A DNA stretch of 64,000 bases from Amphiura filiformis (Eukaryota; Echinodermata; Ophiuroidea; Amphilepidida; Amphiuridae). A model generated the notes under the pieces. The model was not told where the DNA came from. It worked only from the letters and a program-made list of their open reading frames with translations, and searched no databases. The translations under genes were made by a program, and so were the position numbers. The DNA lies in NCBI RefSeq assembly GCF_039555335.1, contig NC_092644.1, positions 46,478,428-46,542,427 of the forward strand. Reading direction: 5' to 3'. Numbering within the stretch: the first letter of the stretch is position 1; the number at the start of each line of letters is the position of its first letter. Shown here in pieces: positions 39,978 to 51,900 of this stretch.

Positions 39978-40384
39978 AGTCGATGTCTTGAATCAACATG
40001 TATTTTGGAGTATATTGTTTTGGTGCGTATTAAATTATTTCAACTTCTTTGGTATATTTTTATATCATATTATAAAACTGTTCCCGAAAACCAAAAACTA
40101 TAAAATACTGATCTAAAATACATTTCAGGCTAGAAGCACACTTCAAAATAAAGTTCAAAGAAAAAAGATACATTTGCATTTAAGCAAAATGCATTTGATT
40201 TGAATTTAAACTTTTGATCCAAACACAAGATTATTCCTATCTTGGAATTTTCAGCGAGACTGATCACTGACATCAGGTCATGACCTTTTTGACCTTACAA
40301 CTTGATCACAGACTCGTCGACTCCTACCTCTGCACTGCACTCTAACCATCTGCGGTCTCTATCCAAGATCTTGACATTGTCCTA

Positions 40385-40905
40385 TATTCCACAAATGTGA
40401 CTCCTCGCCACAACTGAGCCCGGATGTCGCCAATCATCATTTTTGAGATATTCAACCAAAATATTCTGCTTGAAATTAGCTTTAAAATGATGTATATCAT
40501 GTCTATAGTACTTGACATTTAAGTAGTGAAAAATCAATAAAACAGTCAATAAATCCTTTCTTTCCTATTGTTTATTGTTAAGTTCGATGGAGCATATCTC
40601 AATAGTGGCACTGGCGACATCCGGGCTCAGTTGTGGCGAGGAGTCACAAATGTGAAGCAATCAAGCAAAATCAGTCAGAACTCGGAAATATTGATTTTGA
40701 GATATAGCCAAACAATTATTTCCTTTTGTTTCCTATTGTTTTGGAAACTATTTAATTACTCATCTTAGGAACTGGTTGTTCAATTTAAATAGGGTTTTCT
40801 GTAAAATGCAGCTTTGTAAATGTTTTTTACTCTCATATAAGAAACTGAATATTTATTATTTCCGAGTTCCGACTGATTTTGCTTGATCGCATCACAAATG
40901 TCCAT
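40385..40905. repeat. Compound inverted repeat around CGACATCCGGGCTCAG
   Basis: The central block 40605-40695 is matched inverted on the left at about 40389-40440 (CTCCTCGCCACAACTGAGCC) and on the right at about 40855-40905 (CCGAGTTCCGACTGATTTTG). The two flanking pieces cover different halves of the block, suggesting nested or rearranged foldback copies. Confidence 0.6.
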
Positions 40906-41036
40906 GTGATTCAATACGGATGTGGTTCGAGACTTTTTTCAACAAGGATGGGGTCTCCCATTGATGCAAGATGGAGTAACATGGGGTAAGAATTAGTTTC
41001 TTATGTTTGGATCCAAATATAATTCAAATCATAAAT

Positions 41037-41199
41037 CAGTGGCGTAGTATCATAGGGGCACATGCCCCCAATCGATATTAATTTCAAAAAATCCCATAGG
41101 AAAATTGCCGCAGAACGGATTGTGCCCCCCCATCAGATCCGGTGCCCCCAATTATGGTCGGTGCCCCCCCCCAATGTGATGACCCACGCTACGCCACTG
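41037..41199. mobile_element. hAT-like MITE, CAGTGGCGTAG ends, 163 bp
   Basis: The inverted ends CAGTGGCGTAG and CTACGCCACTG are flanked by a perfect 8-bp duplication TCATAAAT (41029-41036, 41200-41207). The body is rich in GTGCCCCC. Confidence 0.9.
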
Positions 41200-41289
41200 T
41201 CATAAATATACAAACATGTATGAACTACATGAACAAAAACACATTTCTTAAAATTATTGTTACTGATGTACAGAATCATTTAAAATACA

Positions 41290-42455
41290 CATATTTTTAT
41301 AGCTACCATGCAAGTTTCGTTGCCATCACGTTTCGTTGCCATTCATTGTCAAGAAATTCTGCTTTCATTGTTTTTTTTAATTAATGATCAATCTTATATT
41401 ATTTTCCTTACTACACAATGTGGGCATTAGAGGGAGAATATGTGACGTGTCATGTCAAAAGGAGACACTTTTGGGCAGGATCGTAAATGGAGAAATAGCC
41501 AAAAATCCGCCCGGGGTGATTTTTTTTTCAAAATTTGGGTTTGTTGCGAATTTGTGATGTTATTAATGTGTAAAATATTGTCTGATAGTTTCAGACTGAA
41601 ATATAACTGGCATCTTGTATTTGTTGAGACATTTTGTAGGTAATTCCTACTCTCAACATTGTTAATAATATTTTTAAAGGCCGATATCTCAATTTCCAAT
41701 TTTATAATACCACAACTTACTTAACTCAATATCTTCGCTTAGGAATGTCCAATTTCATTGTGGAGCAAAATATCTCTATATTTAAGATATGTAAAAACCT
41801 CAAAATTGATAACCTGCCCAAAAGTGTCTCCTTTTGACATGACACGTCACATATACACTTACCAGGCGCCTATGTGTATTGTGGTATATGGGATCTATGC
41901 ACTATATACAGCATAAATATTAAAATTGGTAGCAATTGCTTAAAAGTGATGGATAAGTTATTAAAATTGGTATTTTTTTTCATAATGAAAGAAAACAGCA
42001 TTGTTAAATATGATGCTGATTTCTAATGCATGTAGTGCCAAACTCCCCCAACATTTACCAAAATAAGAAGTTTGACCCTTATTATGTTTTTTTCAGTCAC
42101 ATCACTATAAGCACACTCATTCTATTTACAAACATGTGAAGATTTTTTATGACTTTTTTAGATTTTTGATTTAGTGAATACTACGAGGAAATATTTTGAA
42201 GTTGTATTTCTCAGCTGCAACACTTTTAAGTATTAAAATACTGGCATGAGAATGGCTGTTTTGAAAACTGCCTTAAAGAGCGTGTGAATATTTTTATAGC
42301 TACCATGCAAATTTCGTTGCCGTCAGGTTTTGTTGTGAAGAAATTCTGCTTTCATTGTTATTTTTTTAATTAATGATCAAACTCATATTATTTTCCTTAC
42401 TACACAATGTGGGCATAAGAGGGAGAATGTACATTTATCAGGCACCTATTGATCT
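41290..42455. repeat. Local duplication of about 150 bp
   Basis: 41290-41440, continuing after the MITE to about 41880, matches 42293-42455. Shared text includes TTTTTATAGCTACCATGCAA, TTCTGCTTTCATTG, TTAATTAATGATCAA and CTACACAATGTGGGCAT. It supplies the empty site for the MITE at 41441. Confidence 0.75.
41441..41851. mobile_element. TA-flanked MITE, TGTGACGTGTCATGTC ends, 411 bp
   Basis: About 40 bp at each end (TGTGACGTGTCATGTCAAAA through CACTTTTGGGCAGG) are near-perfect inverted repeats between TA dinucleotides. A paralogous flank at 42293-42455 lacks the insert and reads GAGGGAGAATGTACATTTATC. Confidence 0.85.
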
Positions 42456-42628
42456 GGGATCACAGTAACTGTTATCAGCGAAAATGTAAAGCCCTAAGTG
42501 CAACACTGCCCATAAAATGTGTAAGAGACAGAAGGCCCCAAGTCCAAAAACGCCTGTATCATTACACATCATTTTTGTACTTACGGCCTTTTGGCTCTGA
42601 CCCCTTGATATGCATAACACCATAAGTA

Positions 42629-42939
42629 CCGTATTCATTCCAATAAGCACCCAGGGCGCTTAACAAAGTAATTTTGGATGGGCACTTACTTTTTACGTGG
42701 TTTACCTTATTTTTTCATAAGGGGCATTTACGTATGTTATAAAAGGGTCATGAGACGTTCTAGTAGCTTTTCTGATGTAGAAAATGTATTGCAAGTTTAC
42801 ACAGGACTTAAAAGTCCACCAGCTAATTCACTGTATCAACATCTATCTGTCACTTCAACATTAATGGCACCCTTTAGCAAATCGAAACACCCTGGGTGGG
42901 CGCTTATTGGGGTATGGGTGCTTACTGGAACGAATACGG
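42629..42939. mobile_element. TA-flanked MITE next to the AFMID stop codon
   Basis: CCGTATTCATTCCAATAAGC and the inverted end GCTTACTGGAACGAATACGG are flanked by TA (42627-42628, 42940-42941). The element ends 10 bp downstream of the AFMID stop codon (42950), so most of any 3' UTR must be element-derived. Confidence 0.75.
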
Positions 42940-42949
42940 TACTGTGTGT

Positions 42950-45900
42950 TTAATTGGTTTTCAGTGACATCATTTCCAGCAGCATCTGCAATAAAAAATA
43001 AAAGTATTGCACAAGTTAACATCACTATCTCATGAACCTCACTAAGGCCCTGGGGAGAGTAAAATGATTCCGATTCTAATATCAATGAAATGGGTGCTCT
43101 TGATTTGGAGCGGTTACCGAATAGCGTGCAACTCTACTAGTCTCGTTACAAGACTGCCCCACCCCATAAATTCTAACCCTAAACTCCGTAAACGAGAACT
43201 GGACTCAAGTCCAGCAAGTTGTACCCAGTTTGGTAATTGTACCCTTGATTTGTTTGAGTGTGCATGACCATAATCATTGGATTTAATGACCACCCTATGC
43301 TGTGAGCAATCTTAATAGTATGCTGCCAGGTTCACAAGGCCACATACTTCACGAAAGTGGTTTATCAAAGTAGCCCACAAATCATTCTATAAACCATTGT
43401 AGTGATATATAGTTCAAGATCAGCAACAGCTTTAATCAACCTATATTACATTGCAGCTCCCTGAGTTTGGTACTGGTTGTCCAGAACAAATAGCACTAAG
43501 GTGCCAGGTTCCAGGGGAATTTAAAGCTAGCTAGATTTTTCCAGAGAACAGAAATTAACAGTGCGGGGTCTCATACCATTCACTCAGCCGATTCAAATGC
43601 TTTACCGATTGAGCCGACTACTATATATGTGTAGGCCTACATGTATATGTGCATGTAACTAAGCATGCATTTCTCACCTGTGTTCCTTCATTGTTTTCAT
43701 CAGATAGATTCTGCATTACTTCAAAATGATCAGCATCTGTAACTTGCTTACTCTGGCAACTCATCCCTGCTTTAATCAACATCTGAAGGAACAAAGATAG
43801 AAGAAAAATACTGTGCAAATAATCTCATCATCAGATTAATTATGGAGAGCATCTAAATTAGTCACCTGTTTGCCTGTCATGTATCAATCCAACTTTGCTC
43901 TTGGGATGGGCAATAAAAATGTCTTTGACAGATGTTGATAATAATATAGCTGTTGGATTTTTTTTCCAAATTAATATTACAGCACCATACTATGTAAAAT
44001 CACTTTACCTCTTAGGAGCTTGATTATTATTATCCATGATGCACATAAACTCAAAAGCAGATCAAATTAATATTACAGCATCATACAATGTAAAATCAGT
44101 TAACTCTCACAAGCCTGGTTATTATTTTTCATGATGGACATAAACTCAAAAGCAGATCAAATTAATGTTACAGCATCATACAATGTAAAATCACTTTACC
44201 TCTCAGAAGCCTGATTGTAATAATAGCAAACTATGAGGATAATTTCAGAGATTAAGATATTACTTAGTATTTGAGGTGATTACCAGGTACAGAGTGTTAT
44301 CTTTCCACACATAAATATCGAAGAGTGAACACTGAAGCATATCATTAAACCTAGGCCCAGAAAAAAAATGTGTTTGGCCTCACTTTTAGTTCTCGCTATT
44401 CGCAATAAGGGCGCCGCCAGCGGTTTGCGATGTAATCGTGATGTATCATGGGAAAAGGTCGACATCCAAGTCCGCGCAATACAAATATTACCATGCTATT
44501 ACATACGAATACGTGACAATATTTTTTTAGTTTGTCAAAATAAAGGTGTTACACGCTAATCGATACTCAATAATACTTAATAATGTGATTTGAAATGTGC
44601 ACAATTAATTTTTTCTCTATCGATTTGCGTGTAATACCGTTATATTGACAAACTAAAAAATATTGTCACGTGTTCCTATGTAATAGCATGGTAATATTCA
44701 GATTATGCTGACTTGATGTCGACCTTTTCCCATGATACATCACGATTTCCCCATGATACATCACGATTACATCGCAAACCGCCGGCGGCGCCCTTATTGC
44801 GAATAGCGAGAATTGGTGTGAAAAATAAGGTCAGTCCATTGAATACCTTTTTGGTTAAATCCACCTGTAGAGTAGTGGTGCATAATTTACTGTCATCAAC
44901 ATGGATTTTATAAGATGCTCATGTATCACTCAATTATAAGAGTGCCAATTTGACTGATTAAAACTGAAGATAAAGGAGTAGATGCTATGTACTTTGATTT
45001 TCAAAAAGCATTCGACACTGTACCTCACACCCACCTATAATACAAATTGCAGCACCTTGGTGTCTTGAGGCACCTTTTGTCTTGGATTGGAAGATTTCTG
45101 AGTGACAGGAGACAATGGGTGATTTTAAGAAATAGGAGCATCCAGCTAGAAAAAGGTCACCAGTGGGTCCCACAGGGATCAATACTGGGGCTCTTCCTCC
45201 TGTACATAAATGATATTCCTGATATTGGCAGTGATGCCAATGCCGCGCCTTAGGCGCACAATCAGGCTACTTGGCGATCACTTGCCACTACTCAAAAAAG
45301 CATGCCGCTACTTGCCTAAAATTGGGCTACTTTTGCCAGTCTCGGGCCATGGCAGTAATTTGATGTATTTTCCTTTCAATTTAGCCTATTTAGAAAGGTT
45401 TTGAGTATATAAAGCTCCAAATTGAAATTACAATGGGTTTTGTGACCATTTATTGATCGGTCAGTAACTTCCCAGCAAGTACTGGAAGTTTTAAAGTCAA
45501 GTGCTTTTCCGCCCAATTGGGTGTTTTGCGTTCTTTTATGGAAGCTTAAAAATTGGGCTACTTGAGAATCCTTTACCGCCTGGCGAGTCAATGCGCCACG
45601 CCTTGGTGCTGAAAAGTTTTGGCAACACTGGATATTGGTCATTCAACCAGAGCATTCTCTTAATAACAATATCCTTACCTTGCTGTAATCTGTGCTCATC
45701 TGTCTATAGGCTGGTGAGTCATGGTCTCCATATACTACGTACATTTTAGTATCTGGACTGTATTTGCATGCTTTCTGAATAAGATTTATTGGGCTTAGCT
45801 CCCATGCCTCATCTCTGAGAAGTAGTACAAAATAAATTAGTCAGAAATAAAAATATGGGAAAATGTGATGTTAATGAAAGCAAATATCCAAATAAATTCC

Positions 45901-48900
45901 CTAAATAATAAAAAATAAAGTTAAAATATAATTTAAACACCAAAATTGGTCTATTAAAATAGGGTAACTAATATACCAAATGGCCGAAAATGAGACAATA
46001 TTTAATTTGAGGCACATCCTTGTATGGCCATATGTACTAAATACATCATGAGTGACCTATTTGTACACTGTACAGGTGTGCGGGTGTGCTAAGTACAGGT
46101 GTGCTCAAAGTTCATGAAGTTAGAGATACATGTTGCACACAACTCAATATTTTACATGATATGACTTTCAATAAGAAAGTCTTGTCATTAAATGTGACAG
46201 TCTGTAAAGGTACCTTATAATGTTAAACCATAAATTTAAGAAATGCAAAGTTATAAGATGGCACAATTATCACTTTTCAATGTTATTACAATAAATTGTA
46301 CAGCATAAATAATTTAATTATTATTAAAAGAAATGCTTGCAACGTTCTTGCAGTCAGAACAAGAGCTATTGATTTGTTTTATACCCATATGAGTATACCA
46401 ACCAGGGGAAGGATACAAATTTGGACAAGCATGCATGGCATGCCCTTGCACATGTTCATCACTATAAATTTAGTGGCCTGGTCATTTTCATTTTTCCACA
46501 CTGATCTAAAATTGTTACCAGCCAGTCGAAAGGGTAAAGACTTTGCGTAATGCTCAGCATGTCAATTTGAAGGGGAGCAATTCAAAGTTGAATAAATTCT
46601 CAGACACTTCTATATAAAACAGAACAAATTGTAGTAAAAGGTCTGCTTTCATGCCTATCATTCTATGAAATAAGAGTTATGTCCTTTGAACTGTACAGGG
46701 CTATGTATGTACAATAAAAACCAAACACATCAATAGCAGAAGTTGCAATATACTGTAATAGCAATTTTGAATGTAACTCTTTATGTGTTCTAGTAACTTA
46801 GCCACACAGTTCTAATTTGTATATTGAAAACTGTAAGCTGCTGTATTGCTATTAAAAAAACATCTTAAAAAATAGGTGTTTTTTAAAAACATGATTCTAT
46901 TTTCAATAAAAAAATCCAAACAGTGTCGAAGTTAATAGAACACAAACAGAATAAAGTAGGTGCACACTATTTCAAAAGTACTTACAATGTTAGTTTTAAA
47001 GCATCGTTCATGTATGTGTTAACAAATGGACGAACATCAAATATACCACAAAATGGGCAAGAACCTGGCAAAACATAAAGAGTCAAATTATCACAGTGAA
47101 AGAACACTAAAATTGAGCTAATCCAATTGAAATCCACACCCCCACTGTGGAAGATTTTGGAATTACAACAAGTTCAACACTATATAAACAATTCCAGATC
47201 CAATCGTTTTTATCCATAAAAATATTGGAAAAGCTGTGGATGATTTTGGAATCCAAACAGAATTTCAGGCTAACTCATTTGAGGCCAAATAGTGTGAATT
47301 CGATTGGAAACAGGGTCAGAAATCCTGTGAGAATCTGAGAACCGATTCTCGCAAAGATTCCCGTAAACAGATTTGTGTGAATCCTAGTTGATTGAGATTC
47401 TCACAAATTTTTGTAGTTTACACAGAAGTTGATTTGCAAGAATCAAGTGATGATTCCCATAAATTTATTCTGCAAATTAAGAATCAAGATTGATTCTCAC
47501 ACTGCAAAACAAAATTATGACCCTGATGGAGCAACTGAAATTGAGATGGCAGCACAGAATTAAAGAAGGAGAACCGTGACTCAACCGCCATCTTGATACA
47601 GGCATGGGGTATTCAGTTTCCCGCGGAATGCCATCGAGGCATTCATTGTCATGCAAGAGTATCATGGATTGGAGAGACACACTTGGTGCGACCTGCACAC
47701 GATACCTAAACGCTAAAGATGAGAAGAAGAATTGTTTTTGTTTGTGTCCGCGCACCGTCAGTTAGAACTGGAATACCCCAATTTTCTCCCCATAGCTGAT
47801 GGGGCGAATGTATGAGGCGGTATAGGGAGTCCCAGTTCTCCTTCTCTAATTCTGTGGATGGCAGTGAATTCTTCCACATGGAGGAAGTGGATTTGACATG
47901 GAATAAACAACTCATTGCAACTTAGATTGATTAGAAACATTTTATAGAATGTGTTATAGAGTGAAAGAATATTGTTTTGCATACATGTTTGGTTAAAACA
48001 AATGGTCGCATTTCGTAAGTTGGGTACAATTTCCATTACATGGTAAAAAATGACAAAAAATGTATTCTTTGATATGTTGTATGTATTGACAATCTCTAAT
48101 AATTAACACCATTTTTAACCTTAACACCTGCTTGATTTTTGAGATAATGCTTAATTACTAATTAATTAATACACAGGCGTCTATGTAAATCTCAATTTTC
48201 AAATGCGTTTTTCTCAAATCGGACCTCAATTACAAAAATGACTGTAAAATTTTTATTTTATGCAAGAATGTCATCAGATCTGGAGGATATGTTCTCAAAA
48301 CATTAATGCTTCAAATGAACTATTTAAAATAATTGTATGTATGTTAATTACATTGTAAAGGTCAATGACCTTTTATGAGTAATTAGCAAGATGGTTATTC
48401 TATTATTGAGGAAATGAATATCAAGAAGAGAATTGTACATTAGCATATTGCTAAAAATACTGAAATTCAACTAGGATTTCATTAAAAATGAAGAAATGGA
48501 ACATATAACCCTTTAAGGTGGTACTACACACCTTGATAAATTTGTGACTATTTTTGCATTTTCTCAAAAATAATATCACACTGGTAACAAAGTCATGTAT
48601 ATTATAGGGTAAGGAATCCAGTTACTACACTGAATTTCAGTGACTCAATCTAAGCGATGCGTTATTTATGATAAGAAAAGAGGTACCGCTAGAATGTACC
48701 TCACTTCTTAACATATATAATGAATCCCTTGTCTTGAATCACTGAAATTTTAGTGAAGTAATTAGATTCCTTGCCCCTATAATATACATATAACTTTTGT
48801 TACCAGTGTGTAGTTATTTTTACTTTTTGAGAAAAATGCAAAATTTGTCACAAAATTTATCAGAGGGTGTAGCGCCACCTTAAGTAGTCAGTAATTGTTT

Positions 48901-51900
48901 TAGTTGTACAAATTCAACATTCAAAGCTGTCAATACATCATACCCTCCCTAGATTTGAAAAAGTAACCAGTAGTTTTAACATGCTGACATGTGAATTTTC
49001 ACATATGCCCTATTGCACACTCCCGCATCCGCCTGCTCCACATCCGCCTGCTCCTCCACCCCTGGCATTTTTTATTTCAACTGATGTGATTTTTTTACTG
49101 AATAATTTATAATAAATGCTTCAGTAGACTGAAAGAGTATAATATTAGGCTTAAAATGAGGTATCAACCACTGCTGTAGGATATGGGGTTACGGAAAGCC
49201 AATCAAATTTGTATCGCAATTTTCAGAAAAGTGTAATCCCTCCACCCTTTTAGCATACCCAACTTATGACATGCGACCAAATAACATTTTGTAGCTTCAC
49301 ATATCTAAATATTAAAGCCATAAATCATAAGAATATAGAATTAATATGTTTGGATGCCTGAAGATGTGTCGCTATTATAGTGATTTTACGATTAGCAAAC
49401 TACAATTACAAAGAACATGAAAATTGTGACATTCCACTATGGACTTCTATAAACTAATCTGACAATTAATGGTCACAACATGGACCTAACATCTATCAAA
49501 TAGGTCTAGTAACCATCCACAGTGCTTGTTTATCAACAATGTATGCCCTACAAAAGTGCACCATTATGAGTGAAACCAGACACCTCCCCCCACACATACA
49601 CTCCTACTTTTACAATGTGTGAATCAGGGATATCTGTGTACAGCTATGCAACTGGGACAACCGTGACTATGCTATGTTGCTATGCATGTGTGGAATATCC
49701 CCAATTAGATAGTATGGACAGTATAGTATGTGCGTGTATCATCTGATTCTGTACAATGCAATAGGATCCTCAGGTGTGTTACAAGCAGGCGCCCCAGTTT
49801 TTGGCACTTTGTGCAATTTTTGCACTTTTTTGCACAGTTTTAAACTTTTTGCAGCTTTGTGTACCTTTTTATCACCTTGCTACGCACCTGGGGGACCTCA
49901 CCCCACCCCCACCACCATAGGCCCTATGTCTAACTAATGCCTTTAGCGCTCTCTAAGGGTTATATAGCCCCATTAGCATAGTAAAAAAAACAGGGATATC
50001 CCCATTTGCAGGCATATCCCCAGTTTATTGGGATGAAACAAATGTATCCCTGTTTCACACGTCTTACAAACGCACACACACCCCCACACTTGTTATTACC
50101 TTTGATGAGATTAGCTGGTAACTGATATTTGGTCCAATCAACAGACACCATCATGGCAGCAAGGTGTCCTCCAGCAGAATGCCCAGATGTATAGAAAGCA
50201 CTGAAATCATTAGTGTACATATATTATCAGATGTATAGAAAGCACTGAAATCATTAGTGTACATATCATCAGAAGTATAGAAAGCACTGAAATTATCAAA
50301 GTTTATATGTGACACGATCTGCTCCATGGGGGCCAAAGGAGGCATTTTTGAAAATTTAGTTACTATACTTATTACCTTGTAGTAACATTAGGCTATCATA
50401 TACTGAAAGCACCAAAGGTCTAGCATACTTGGTTCTAAAGTTATGAGGTTTTGAAATGTGTATTTTCTTATGTATTTTATTGTTTTTTACTCCATATTTT
50501 TGCCTTTATCTCAGTTTCAAATTTGCCGCCTTTGGCCCCCATGGACCAGATCGTGTCACATATTATCAGAAGTACAGAAAGCACTGAAATATCATATAGT
50601 ACTGCAATCATCAATGTACTAGGGATGTGTTATTCCTTTTATTATTATTTATAATTAAGGTTTTATTACTTTACATAATTGTGAATGTGTTTGTCTGTTA
50701 TATAATCCAGGTAGAAGGTATGGATTTGCAGATATTGGCCAACTTTTAAATAACTGTACCTACCTTGATTTTGGAAATCTTTTGGCTACAAAAGCAACAG
50801 CTTTTTCACACTGACCCACAATGGTAGACAAAGAAGCTGAAAAAATCAAAGTTATGGTTTTGTTACAATGTCTGTCCCGCAAGAACTAGAAGATATTTAG
50901 CATCAAATATTTTACAAACCAGTGGATTCTTTGGGAATTCTGCAAAGCCGACTGCTTTGATATGGCGATTACATTGTACATGTACTAAAACACATAGTAA
51001 CATATTAAGTTGACCAGCCTGGCTCCCAATTGATTTTTTGAAACCTTCCTGATGGGAGACCTTAAGAGAGGTAGAAAACCGTAGCACCATCAAGAATAAT
51101 ATTGGCCTACAACCATCAGAGATTCAACAACTCATGAAAGACAGAAGAGTTCAGGCTCAGTTTACTTCTATCTAAATTCTGTCCACAGACAAATGATGAT
51201 GTGCACATAGAACAAACATCCAACTTTTAGATGTACAATAATATTAGTAGGGATGACCAATGAACCATCAACTTGATTAGAACACTCCCATAGACATGCA
51301 GGGAGCTCAACTGTGCACTGCTTGCACAGACATTTCTAAATTGAGCTCATTCTTTTATTTTTCATAATTTTTCTGTAAAATTGGAGATGTTAATGCCATT
51401 ATGTTTTGTAACTATCCTGCAAATTACAGCATCATAACTTATTTGGTTTTTCTGTAAGTGTGAGTCAAAATTGGTCCATCGCCACAGTGCGCTTAATTGC
51501 CAGTGGCCCAGTGCAGCACTGCTCAGAATGGCACAAAATATTCAGATGAATAAGATCAGGTGAACACCTTGACCTACTGAGCTGTAATTTGGCAGAGTTG
51601 TTGTTATTACCTCTATCATACCCTCTGTAAAAAGGAAAAAAAAAGCGGACAAGTAGATCTCGAGTTAAAAATTAAATCACCAGCTTCCCTTTGGAATTTC
51701 CAAACACCTTTCAATCATGTTAAATAGACACCTTTCTGAACATAAATGTGAAGTTTCATGCTCATTTGTTGTATTATTCACCTGATCTCAACCCTAAACA
51801 TTTTCTTATATTTATACCATCTGCACTGACTTGCTGCTATACACGCACAGGAGCTGTACTTTTAAAATACGCGCCTAATCAATAATGAGTCTTTCACTCC

